Shown one piece after another: positions 1 through 10,900 of a stretch of 64,000 bases of DNA. Numbering within the stretch: position 1 is the stretch's first letter; every line of letters starts with the position of its first letter. The notes under the pieces were generated by a model that had not been told where the DNA came from, did no database searches, and was given only the letters and a program-made list of their open reading frames with translations. The DNA is from Limanda limanda (taxonomy: Eukaryota > Chordata > Actinopteri > Pleuronectiformes > Pleuronectidae): NCBI RefSeq assembly GCF_963576545.1, contig NW_026870579.1, positions 434,001 through 498,000 on the forward strand, read 5' to 3'. The position numbers and the translations under genes were made by a program.

Positions 1-1286
1 TGCGCGCTACCCCATTTAGTGGGGGTAGAGCCTACTTGCAAGTCTCTCCGACCTTCACAAAAAAAGTTATTCAAGAAAATCTCCTCAGATTTGGGGGAAT
101 TTCGTCGGTCGACCTCTTCCGAAGGTCGTACAAGCTCGGGGATGGTACCAATCGATCCGCAGGACCCAAATTAGTCCAGATGCAACCACTTTCCAAGTCT
201 CTCCGACCTTCACAAAAAAAGTTATTCAAGAATATCTCTTTCTCCTATGTGCTTTCATCCCTAACCCTAACCCTAACCCTTCCGAAAGTCGGAGAAGCTC
301 AAGGATGGTACCGATCGATGCGCGCTACCCCATTTAGTGGGGGTAGAGCCTACTTGCAAGTCTCTCCGACCTTCACAAAAAAAGTTATTCAAGAATATCT
401 CTTTCTCCTATGTGCTTTCATCCCTAACCCTAACCCTAACCCTTCCGAAAGTCGTAGAAGCTCAAGGATGGTACCGATCGATGCGCGCTACCCCATTTAG
501 TGGGGGTAGAGCCTACTTGCAAGTCTCTCCGACCTTCACAAAAAAAGTTATTCAAGAATATCTCTTTCTCCTATGTGCTTTCATCCCTAACCCTAACCCT
601 AACCCTTCCAAAAGTCGGAGAAGCTCAAGGATGGTACTGATCGATGCGCGCTACCCCATTTAGTGGGGGTAGAGCCTACTTGCATGTCTCTCCGACCTTC
701 ACAAAAAAAGTTATTCAAGAATATCTCCTCAGATTTGGGGGAATTTCGTCGGTCGACCTCTTCCGAAGGTCGTACAAGCTCGGGGATGGTACCAATCGAT
801 CTGCAGGACCCAAATTAGTCCAGATGCAACCACTTTCCAAGTCTCTCCGACCTTCACAAAAAAAGTTATTCAAGAATATCTCTTTCTCCTATGTGCTTTC
901 ATCCCTAACCCTAACCCTAACCCTTCCGAAAGTCGGAGAAGCTCAAGGATGGTACGGATCGATGCGCGCAACCCCATTTAGTGGGGGTAGAGCCTACTTG
1001 CAAGTCTCTCCGACCTTCACAAAAAAAGTTATTCAAGAATATCTCCTCAGATTTGGGGGAATTTCGTCGGTCGACCTCTTCCGAAGGTCGTACAAGCTCG
1101 GGGATGGTACCAATCGATCCGCAGGACCCAAATTATTCCAGATGCAACCACTTTACAAGTCTCTCCGACCTTCACAAAAAAAGTTATTCAAGAATATCTC
1201 TTTCTCCTATGTGCTTTCATCCCTAACCCTAACCCTAACCCTTCCGAAAGTCGGAGAAGCTCAAGGATGGTACCGATCGATGCGCG

Positions 1287-1308
1287 CTACCCCATTTAGT
1301 GGGGGTAG
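1287..1308 (+). repeat. Inverted repeat in A tail, CTACCCCA-TTTAG-TGGGGGTAG (representative)
   Basis: CTACCCCA (1287-1294) can pair with TGGGGGTAG (1300-1308) through eight base pairs with one bulged G, around the 5-nt loop TTTAG. It recurs in nearly every A monomer. Where the A tail reads GCAACCCC, the T-A pair in the outer stem is lost. Isolated units break the right arm: GTGGTGG at 28441, 36117 and 37715; GTGGGAG at 15470; GTGCGGG at 49859; GTGAGGG at 63102. Whether it extrudes as a cruciform or only reflects base composition is unknown. Confidence 0.7.
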
Positions 1309-1319
1309 AGCCTACTTGC

Positions 1320-1482
1320 AAGTCTCTCCGACCTTCACAAAAAAAGTTATTCAAGAATATCTCTTTCTCCTATGTGCTTTCATCCCTAACCCTAACCCTA
1401 ACCCTTCCGAAAGTCGGAGAAGCTCAAGGATGGTACCGATCGATGCGCGCTACCCCATTTAGTGGGGGTAGAGCCTACTTGC
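1320..1482 (+). repeat. Monomer A, representative copy (163 bp)
   Basis: This is a typical lone A monomer, phased on the shared head. The head is 1320-1363 (AAGTCTCTCC start, A7 tract, ending at ATATCTC). The core is 1364-1403 and carries the telomeric run. The tail is 1404-1482, with KpnI GGTACC, PvuI CGATCG and ClaI ATCGAT sites, followed by the CCCCA/TGGGG inverted repeat. Its length modulo 3 is 1, so every lone A shifts the reading frame. Recurrent variants in A are TTCCAAAAG, GTCGTAG, GGAACCG, GATAGTACC, CCAATCGATG, TGTGCGC and GCGCAACCCC in place of GCGCTACCCC. The A length is in the range often seen for nucleosome-sized satellites; that is a general fact, not proof of centromere function here. 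Confidence 0.95.
1384..1404 (+). repeat. Interstitial telomeric run, (CCCTAA)3CCC (representative)
   Basis: Three perfect CCCTAA hexamers plus CCC sit in the core of every full-length A monomer, about 86 bp after the GTGGGGG landmark. The opposite strand reads GGGTTAGGG and so on, with four G-triplets. Runs recur every 163 or 318 bp. By length balance there are about 777 hexamers in the complete units: roughly 225 runs with three copies, 50 with two and two with one. Rare point changes occur: CATTAACCC near 21005, AAGCCTTCC near 10310, 13809, 14928 and 16047, AACTTTTCC near 37173, and TTTCAACCC near 47386 and 48342. This is established telomeric motif sequence; its role inside the satellite is unknown. 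Confidence 0.97.
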
Positions 1483-2601
1483 AAGTCTCTCCGACCTTCA
1501 CAAAAAAAGTTATTCAAGAATATCTCTTTCTCCTATGTGCTTTCATCCCTAACCCTAACCCTAACCCTTCCGAAAGTCGTAGAAGCTCAAGGATGGTACC
1601 GATCGATGCGCGCTACCCCATTTAGTGGGGGTAGAGCCTACTTGCAAGTCTCTCCGACCTTCACAAAAAAAGTTATTCAAGAATATCTCTTTCTCCTATG
1701 TGCTTTCATCCCTAACCCTAACCCTAACCCTTCCAAAAGTCGGAGAAGCTCAAGGATGGTACCGATCGATGTGCGCTACCCCATTTAGTGGGGGTAGAGC
1801 CTACTTGCATGTCTCTCCGACCTTCACAAAAAAAGTTATTCAAGAATATCTCCTCAGATTTGGGGGAATTTCGTCGGTCGACCTCTTCCGAAGGTCGTAC
1901 AAGCTCGGGGATGGTACCAATCGATCCGCAGGACCCAAATTAGTCCAGATGCAACCACTTTCCAAGTCTCTCCGACCTTCACAAAAAAGGTTATTCAAGA
2001 ATATCTCTTTCTCCTATGTGCTTTCATCCCTAACCCTAACCCTAACCCTTCCGAAAGTCGGAGAAGCTCAAGGATGGTACCGATCGATGCGCGCAACCCC
2101 ATTTAGTGGGGGTAGAGCCTACTTGCAAGTCTCTCCGACCTTCACAAAAAAAGTTATTCAAGAATATCTCCTCAGATTTGGGGGAATTTCGTCGGTCGAC
2201 CTCTTCCGAAGGTCGTACAAGCTCGGGGATGGTACCAATCGATCCGCAGGACCCAAATTAGTCCAGATGCAACCACTTTACAAGTCTCTCCGACCTTCAC
2301 AAAAAAAGTTATTCAAGAATATCTCTTTCTCCTATGTGCTTTCATCCCTAACCCTAACCCTTCCGAAAGTCGGAGAAGCTCAAGGATGGTACCGATCGAT
2401 GCGCGCTACCCCATTTAGTGGGGGTAGAGCCTACTTGCAAGTCTCTCCGACCTTCACAAAAAAAGTTATTCAAGAATATCTCTTTCTCCTATGTGCTTTC
2501 ATCCCTAACCCTAACCCTAACCCTTCCGAAAGTCGGAGAAGCTCAAGGATGGTACCGATCGATGCGCGCAACCCCATTTAGTGGGGGTAGAGCCTACTTG
2601 C

Positions 2602-2756
2602 AAGTCTCTCCGACCTTCACAAAAAAAGTTATTCAAGAATATCTCCTCAGATTTGGGGGAATTTCGTCGGTCGACCTCTTCCGAAGGTCGTACAAGCTCG
2701 GGGATGGTACTAATCGATCCGCAGGACCCAAATTAGTCCAGATGCAACCACTTTCC
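2602..2756 (+). repeat. Monomer B, representative copy (155 bp)
   Basis: This is a B monomer within a 318-bp B-A dimer; the partner A is 2757-2919. The head 2602-2645 is identical in consensus to the A head. The core 2646-2677 begins CTCAGATTTG, has no telomeric hexamer and includes GTCGAC. The tail 2678-2756 aligns without gaps to the A tail, with 56 of 79 positions identical by my count. It keeps GGTACC and ATCGAT but lacks the CCCCA/TGGGG inverted repeat. Recurrent B variants are AGTCCAG versus ATTCCAG, ACTTTCC versus ACTTTAC or ACTTTTC before the next head, GATCCGCAGG versus GATCTGCAGG (a PstI site), and AAAAAACGTT in the head. This copy has a private C-to-T change (GGTACTAATCG) near 2711. 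B is always followed by A. Confidence 0.94.
2672..2690 (+). repeat. Inverted repeat in B core/tail, CGACCT-loop-AGGTCG (representative)
   Basis: CGACCT (2672-2677) and AGGTCG (2685-2690) are perfect reverse complements around the 7-nt loop CTTCCGA. They overlap the palindrome GGTCGACC (2669-2676), a SalI site. The structure is specific to B because the left arm lies in the B core. It is broken in 19328-19639, where GTCGAC reads GTCATC near 19418-19423, and the palindrome is altered in 44415 and 45385 (TCGTTCGACC). Confidence 0.65.
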
Positions 2757-3295
2757 AAGTCTCTCCGACCTTCACAAAAAAAGTTATTCAAGAATATCTC
2801 TTTCTCCTATGTGCTTTCATCCCTAACCCTAACCCTAACCCTTCCGAAAGTCGGAGAAGCTCAAGGATGGTACCGATCGATGCGCGCAACCCCATTTAGT
2901 GGGGGTAGAGCCTACTTGCAAGTCTCTCCGACCTTCACAAAAAAAGTTATTCAAGAATATCTCCTCAGATTTGGGGGAATTTCGTCGGTCGACCTCTTCC
3001 GAAGGTCGTACAAGCTCGGGGATGGTACCAATCGATCCGCAGGACCCAAATTAGTCCAGATGCAACCACTTTCCAAGTCTCTCCGACCTTCACAAAAAAA
3101 GTTATTCAAGAATATCTCTTTCTCCTATGTGCTTTCATCCCTAACCCTAACCCTTCCGAAAGTCGGAGAAGCTCAAGGATGGTACCGATCGATGCGCGCT
3201 ACCCCATTTAGTGGGGGTAGAGCCTACTTGCAAGTCTCTCCGACCTTCACAAAAAAAGTTATTCAAGAATATCTCTTTCTCCTATGTGCTTTCAT

Positions 3296-3310
3296 CCCTA
3301 ACCCTAACCC
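3296..3310 (+). repeat. Two-hexamer telomeric run in a 157-bp A unit (representative)
   Basis: Here the run is (CCCTAA)2CCC, which shortens the lone A unit to 157 bp (interval 3211-3367). Other 157-bp units begin at 6073, 9733, 10852, 13232, 14351, 15470, 38989, 53832, 54307 and 54464. None occur between about 15.6 and 38.9 kb. Loss is always of a whole hexamer, as expected from slippage or unequal exchange inside the run. Confidence 0.93.
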
Positions 3311-6300
3311 TTCCGAAAGTCGGAGAAGCTCAAGGATGGTACCGATCGATGCGCGCAACCCCATTTAGTGGGGGTAGAGCCTACTTGCAAGTCTCTCCGA
3401 CCTTCACAAAAAAAGTTATTCAAGAATATCTCCTCAGATTTGGGGGAATTTCGTCGGTCGACCTCTTCCGAAGGTCGTACAAGCTCGGGGATGGTACCAA
3501 TCGATCCGCAGGACCCAAATTAGTCCAGATGCAACCACTTTCCAAGTCTCTCCGACCTTCACAAAAAAAGTTATTCAAGAATATCTCTTTCTCCTATGTG
3601 CTTTCATCCCTAACCCTAACCCTAACCCTTCCGAAAGTCGGAGAAGCTCAAGGATGGTACCGATCGATGCGCGCTACCCCATTTAGTGGGGGTAGAGCCT
3701 ACTTGCAAGTCTCTCCGACCTTCACAAAAAAAGTTATTCAAGAATATCTCTTTCTCCTATGTGCTTTCATCCCTAACCCTAACCCTAACCCTTCCGAAAG
3801 TCGGAGAAGCTCAAGGATGGTACCGATCGATGCGCGCTACCCCATTTAGTGGGGGTAGAGCCTACTTGCAAGTCTCTCCGACCTTCACAAAAAAAGTTAT
3901 TCAAGAATATCTCTTTCTCCTATGTGCTTTCATCCCTAACCCTAACCCTAACCCTTCCGAAAGTCGGAGAAGCTCAAGGATGGAACCGATCGATGCGCGC
4001 TACCCCATTTAGTGGGGGTAGAGCCTACTTGCAAGTCTCTCCGACCTTCACAAAAAAAGTTATTCAAGAATATCTCCTCAGATTTGGGGGAATTTCGTCG
4101 GTCGACCTCTTCCGAAGGTCGTACAAGCTCGGGGATGGTACCAATCGATCCGCAGGACCCAAATTAGTCCAGATGCAACCACTTTCCAAGTCTCTCCGAC
4201 CTTCACAAAAAAAGTTATTCAAGAATATCTCTTTCTCCTATGTGCTTTCATCCCTAACCCTAACCCTTCCGAAAGTCGGAGAAGCTCAAGGATGGTACCG
4301 ATCGATGCGCGCTACCCCATTTAGTGGGGGTAGAGCCTACTTGCAAGTCTCTCCGACCTTCACAAAAAAAGTTATTCAAGAATATCTCTTTCTCCTATGT
4401 GCTTTCATCCCTAACCCTAACCCTAACCCTTCCGAAAGTCGGAGAAGCTCAAGGATGGTACCGATCGATGCGCGCAACCCCATTTAGTGGGGGTAGAGCC
4501 TACTTGCAAGTCTCTCCGACCTTCACAAAAAAAGTTATTCAAGAATATCTCCTCAGATTTGGGGGAATTTCGTCGGTCGACCTCTTCCGAAGGTCGTACA
4601 AGCTCGGGGATGGTACCAATCGATCCGCAGGACCCAAATTAGTCCAGATGCAACCACTTTCCAAGTCTCTCCGACCTTCACAAAAAAAGTTATTCAAGAA
4701 TATCTCTTTCTCCTATGTGCTTTCATCCCTAACCCTAACCCTAACCCTTCCGAAAGTCGGAGAAGCTCAAGGATGGTACCGATCGATGCGCGCTACCCCA
4801 TTTAGTGGGGGTAGAGCCTACTTGCAAGTCTCTCCGACCTTCACAAAAAAAGTTATTCAAGAATATCTCTTTCTCCTATGTGCTTTCATCCCTAACCCTA
4901 ACCCTAACCCTTCCGAAAGTCGGAGAAGCTCAAGGATGGTACCGATCGATGCGCGCTACCCCATTTAGTGGGGGTAGAGCCTACTTGCAAGTCTCTCCGA
5001 CCTTCACAAAAAAAGTTATTCAAGAATATCTCTTTCTCCTATGTGCTTTCATCCCTAACCCTAACCCTAACCCTTCCGAAAGTCGGAGAAGCTCAAGGAT
5101 GGAACCGATCGATGCGCGCTACCCCATTTAGTGGGGGTAGAGCCTACTTGCAAGTCTCTCCGACCTTCACAAAAAAAGTTATTCAAGAATATCTCCTCAG
5201 ATTTGGGGGAATTTCGTCGGTCGACCTCTTCCGAAGGTCGTACAAGCTCGGGGATGGTACCAATCGATCCGCAGGACCCAAATTAGTCCAGATGCAACCA
5301 CTTTCCAAGTCTCTCCGACCTTCACAAAAAAAGTTATTCAAGAATATCTCTTTCTCCTATGTGCTTTCATCCCTAACCCTAACCCTTCCGAAAGTCGGAG
5401 AAGCTCAAGGATGGTACCGATCGATGCGCGCTACCCCATTTAGTGGGGGTAGAGCCTACTTGCAAGTCTCTCCGACCTTCACAAAAAAAGTTATTCAAGA
5501 ATATCTCCTCAGATTTGGGGGAATTTCGTCGGTCGACCTCTTCCGAAGGTCGTACAAGCTCGGGGATGGTACCAATCGATCCGCAGGACCCAAATTAGTC
5601 CAGATGCAACCACTTTCCAAGTCTCTCCGACCTTCACAAAAAAAGTTATTCAAGAATATCTCTTTCTCCTATGTGCTTTCATCCCTAACCCTAACCCTAA
5701 CCCTTCCGAAAGTCGGAGAAGCTCAAGGATGGTACCGATCGATGCGCGCAACCCCATTTAGTGGGGGTAGAGCCTACTTGCAAGTCTCTCCGACCTTCAC
5801 AAAAAAAGTTATTCAAGAATATCTCCTCAGATTTGGGGGAATTTCGTCGGTCGACCTCTTCCGAAGGTCGTACAAGCTCGGGGATGGTACCAATCGATCC
5901 GCAGGACCCAAATTAGTCCAGATGCAACCACTTTCCAAGTCTCTCCGACCTTCACAAAAAAAGTTATTCAAGAATATCTCTTTCTCCTATGTGCTTTCAT
6001 CCCTAACCCTAACCCTTCCGAAAGTCGGAGAAGCTCAAGGATGGTACCGATCGATGCGCGCTACCCCATTTAGTGGGGGTAGAGCCTACTTGCAAGTCTC
6101 TCCGACCTTCACAAAAAAAGTTATTCAAGAATATCTCTTTCTCCTATGTGCTTTCATCCCTAACCCTAACCCTTCCGAAAGTCGGAGAAGCTCAAGGATG
6201 GTACCGATCGATGCGCGCAACCCCATTTAGTGGGGGTAGAGCCTACTTGCAAGTCTCTCCGACCTTCACAAAAAAAGTTATTCAAGAATATCTCCTCAGA

Positions 6301-7990
6301 TTTGGGGGAATTTCGTCGGTCGACCTCTTCCGAAGGTCGTACAAGCTCGAGGATGGTACCAATCGATCCGCAGGACCCAAATTAGTCCAGATGCAACCAC
6401 TTTCCAAGTCTCTCCGACCTTCACAAAAAAAGTTATTCAAGAATATCTCTTTCTCCTATGTGCTTTCATCCCTAACCCTAACCCTAACCCTTCCGAAAGT
6501 CGGAGAAGCTCAAGGATGGTACCGATCGATGCGCGCTACCCCATTTAGTGGGGGTAGAGCCTACTTGCAAGTCTCTCCGACCTTCACAAAAAAAGTTATT
6601 CAAGAATATCTCTTTCTCCTATGTGCTTTCATCCCTAACCCTAACCCTAACCCTTCCGAAAGTCGGAGAAGCTCAAGGATGGTACCGATCGATGTGCGCT
6701 ACCCCATTTAGTGGGGGTAGAGCCTACTTGCAAGTCTCTCCGACCTTCACAAAAAAAGTTATTCAAGAATATCTCTTTCTCCTATGTGCTTTCATCCCTA
6801 ACCCTAACCCTAACCCTTCCGAAAGTCGGAGAAGCTCAAGGATGGAACCGATCGATGCGCGCTACCCCATTTAGTGGGGGTAGAGCCTACTTGCAAGTCT
6901 CTCCGACCTTCACAAAAAAAGTTATTCAAGAATATCTCCTCAGATTTGGGGGAATTTCGTCGGTCGACCTCTTCCGAAGGTCGTACAAGCTCGGGGATGG
7001 TACCAATCGATCCGCAGGACCCAAATTAGTCCAGATGCAACCACTTTCCAAGTCTCTCCGACCTTCACAAAAAAAGTTATTCAAGAATATCTCTTTCTCC
7101 TATGTGCTTTCATCCCTAACCCTAACCCTAACCCTTCCGAAAGTCGGAGAAGCTCAAGGATGGTACCGATCGATGCGCGCTACCCCATTTAGTGGGGGTA
7201 GAGCCTACTTGCAAGTCTCTCCGACCTTCACAAAAAAAGTTATTCAAGAATATCTCTTTCTCCTATGTGCTTTCATCCCTAACCCTAACCCTAACCCTTC
7301 CGAAAGTCGTAGAAGCTCAAGGATGGTACCGATCGATGCGCGCTACCCCATTTAGTGGGGGTAGAGCCTACTTGCATGTCTCTCCGACCTTCACAAAAAA
7401 AGTTATTCAAGAATATCTCCTCAGATTTGGGGGAATTTCGTCGGTCGACCTCTTCCGAAGGTCGTACAAGCTCGGGGATGGTACCAATCGATCCGCAGGA
7501 CCCAAATTAGTCCAGATGCAACCACTTTCCAAGTCTCTCCGACCTTCACAAAAAAAGTTATTCAAGAATATCTCTTTCTCCTATGTGCTTTCATCCCTAA
7601 CCCTAACCCTAACCCTTCCGAAAGTCGGAGAAGCTCAAGGATGGTACCGATCGATGCGCGCAACCCCATTTAGTGGGGGTAGAGCCTACTTGCAAGTCTC
7701 TCCGACCTTCACAAAAAAAGTTATTCAAGAATATCTCCTCAGATTTGGGGGAATTTCGTCGGTCGACCTCTTCCGAAGGTCGTACAAGCTCGGGGATGGT
7801 ACCAATCGATCCGCAGGACCCAAATTATTCCAGATGCAACCACTTTACAAGTCTCTCCGACCTTCACAAAAAAAGTTATTCAAGAATATCTCTTTCTCCT
7901 ATGTGCTTTCATCCCTAACCCTAACCCTAACCCTTCCGAAAGTCGGAGAAGCTCAAGGATGGTACCGATCGATGCGCGCTACCCCATTTA

Positions 7991-10900
7991 GTGGGGGTAG
8001 AGCCTACTTGCAAGTCTCTCCGACCTTCACAAAAAAAGTTATTCAAGAATATCTCTTTCTCCTATGTGCTTTCATCCCTAACCCTAACCCTAACCCTTCC
8101 GAAAGTCGTAGAAGCTCAAGGATGGTACCGATCGATGCGCGCTACCCCATTTAGTGGGGGTATAGCCTACTTGCAAGTCTCTCCGACCTTCACAAAAAAA
8201 GTTATTCAAGAATATCTCTTTCTCCTATGTGCTTTCATCCCTAACCCTAACCCTAACCCTTCCAAAAGTCGGAGAAGCTCAAGGATGGTACCGATCGATG
8301 TGCGCTACCCCATTTAGTGGGGGTAGAGCCTACTTGCATGTCTCTCCGACCTTCACAAAAAAAGTTATTCAAGAATATCTCCTCAGATTTGGGGGAATTT
8401 CGTCGGTCGACCTCTTCCGAAGGTCGTACAAGCTCGGGGATGGTACCAATCGATCCGCAGGACCCAAATTAGTCCAGATGCAACCACTTTCCAAGTCTCT
8501 CCGACCTTCACAAAAAAGTTATTCAAGAATATCTCTTTCTCCTATGTGCTTTCATCCCTAACCCTAACCCTTCCGAAAGTCGGAGAAGCTCAAGGATGGT
8601 ACCGATCGATGCGCGCAACCCCATTTAGTGGGGGTAGAGCCTACTTGCAAGTCTCTCCGACCTTCACAAAAAAAGTTATTCAAGAATATCTCCTCAGATT
8701 TGGGGGAATTTCGTCGGTCGACCTCTTCCGAAGGTCGTACAAGCTCGGGGATGGTACCAATCGATCCGCAGGACCCAAATTAGTCCAGATGCAACCACTT
8801 TACAAGTCTCTCCGACCTTCACAAAAAAAGTTATTCAAGAATATCTCTTTCTCCTATGTGCTTTCATCCCTAACCCTAACCCTTCCGAAAGTCGGAGAAG
8901 CTCAAGGATGGTACCGATCGATGCGCGCTACCCCATTTAGTGGGGGTAGAGCCTACTTGCAAGTCTCTCCGACCTTCACAAAAAAAGTTATTCAAGAATA
9001 TCTCTTTCTCCTATGTGCTTTCATCCCTAACCCTAACCCTAACCCTTCCGAAAGTCGGAGAAGCTCAAGGATGGTACCGATCGATGCGCGCAACCCCATT
9101 TAGTGGGGGTAGAGCCTACTTGCAAGTCTCTCCGACCTTCACAAAAAAAGTTATTCAAGAATATCTCCTCAGATTTGGGGGAATTTCGTCGGTCGACCTC
9201 TTCCGAAGGTCGTACAAGCTCGGGGATGGTACCAATCGATCCGCAGGACCCAAATTAGTCCAGATGCAACCACTTTCCAAGTCTCTCCGACCTTCACAAA
9301 AAAAGTTATTCAAGAATATCTCTTTCTCCTATGTGCTTTCATCCCTAACCCTAACCCTAACCCTTCCGAAAGTCGGAGAAGCTCAAGGATGGTACCGATC
9401 GATGCGCGCAACCCCATTTAGTGGGGGTAGAGCCTACTTGCAAGTCTCTCCGACCTTCACAAAAAAAGTTATTCAAGAATATCTCCTCAGATTTGGGGGA
9501 ATTTCGTCGGTCGACCTCTTCCGAAGGTCGTACAAGCTCGGGGATGGTACCAATCGATCCGCAGGACCCAAATTAGTCCAGATGCAACCACTTTCCAAGT
9601 CTCTCCGACCTTCACAAAAAAAGTTATTCAAGAATATCTCTTTCTCCTATGTGCTTTCATCCCTAACCCTAACCCTTCCGAAAGTCGGAGAAGCTCAAGG
9701 ATGGTACCGATCGATGCGCGCTACCCCATTTAGTGGGGGTAGAGCCTACTTGCAAGTCTCTCCGACCTTCACAAAAAAAGTTATTCAAGAATATCTCTTT
9801 CTCCTATGTGCTTTCATCCCTAACCCTAACCCTTCCGAAAGTCGGAGAAGCTCAAGGATGGTACCGATCGATGCGCGCAACCCCATTTAGTGGGGGTAGA
9901 GCCTACTTGCAAGTCTCTCCGACCTTCACAAAAAAAGTTATTCAAGAATATCTCCTCAGATTTGGGGGAATTTCGTCGGTCGACCTCTTCCGAAGGTCGT
10001 ACAAGCTCGGGGATGGTACCAATCGATCCGCAGGACCCAAATTAGTCCAGATGCAACCACTTTCCAAGTCTCTCCGACCTTCACAAAAAAAGTTATTCAA
10101 GAATATCTCTTTCTCCTATGTGCTTTCATCCCTAACCCTAACCCTAACCCTTCCGAAAGTCGGAGAAGCTCAAGGATGGTACCGATCGATGCGCGCTACC
10201 CCATTTAGTGGGGGTAGAGCCTACTTGCAAGTCTCTCCGACCTTCACAAAAAAAGTTATTCAAGAATATCTCTTTCTCCTATGTGCTTTCATCCCTAACC
10301 CTAACCCTAAGCCTTCCGAAAGTCGGAGAAGCTCAAGGATGGTACCGATCGATGCGCGCTACCCCATTTAGTGGGGGTAGAGCCTACTTGCAAGTCTCTC
10401 CGACCTTCACAAAAAAAGTTATTCAAGAATATCTCTTTCTCCTATGTGCTTTCATCCCTAACCCTAACCCTAACCCTTCCGAAAGTCGGAGAAGCTCAAG
10501 GATGGAACCGATCGATGCGCGCTACCCCATTTAGTGGGGGTAGAGCCTACTTGCAAGTCTCTCCGACCTTCACAAAAAAAGTTATTCAAGAATATCTCCT
10601 CAGATTTGGGGGAATTTCGTCGGTCGACCTCTTCCGAAGGTCGTACAAGCTCGGGGATGGTACCAATCGATCCGCAGGACCCAAATTAGTCCAGATGCAA
10701 CCACTTTCCAAGTCTCTCCGACCTTCACAAAAAAAGTTATTCAAGAATATCTCTTTCTCCTATGTGCTTTCATCCCTAACCCTAACCCTAACCCTTCCGA
10801 AAGTCGGAGAAGCTCAAGGATGGTACCGATCGATGCGCGCTACCCCATTTAGTGGGGGTAGAGCCTACTTGCAAGTCTCTCCGACCTTCACAAAAAAAGT

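Larger units (their letters stand above)
1..7354 (+). repeat. Array block 1 (type I): left edge to 7.35 kb
   Basis: Bases 1-18 are the end of an A tail. From 19 the order is BA, A, A, BA, BA, A, A, A, BA, BA312, A, BA, BA312, A157, BA, A, A, BA312, A, BA, A, A, BA312, BA, BA312, A157, BA, A, A, BA, A. The first B head-core junction has a private change (CAAGAAAATC near 75). Another private change is A6GG near 1988. GGAACCG variants occur near 3982, 5102 and 6843. The dimers starting 663 and 981, then the A run, resemble those starting 7355 and 7673 (ATTCCAG plus ACTTTAC in 981 and 7673), so this block and the next share ancestry at about 6.5-6.7 kb spacing. Confidence 0.9.

Noticed and set aside
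1295..1305. Plant-type telomere motif (TTTAGGG) at TTTAGTGGGGG
   Set aside because: The T between TTTAG and the G-run breaks the motif and it occurs singly. The real telomeric motif here is CCCTAA/TTAGGG.
1384..1404. Functional chromosome terminus or telomere tract
   Set aside because: Each run has at most three hexamers and is embedded in satellite on both sides. These are interstitial telomeric sequences.
2660..2690. CENP-B box in the B core (TTCGTCGG)
   Set aside because: Only the TTCG start fits; the required A and CGGG positions do not. I saw no match in A on either strand. Centromere identity is therefore not supported by this motif.
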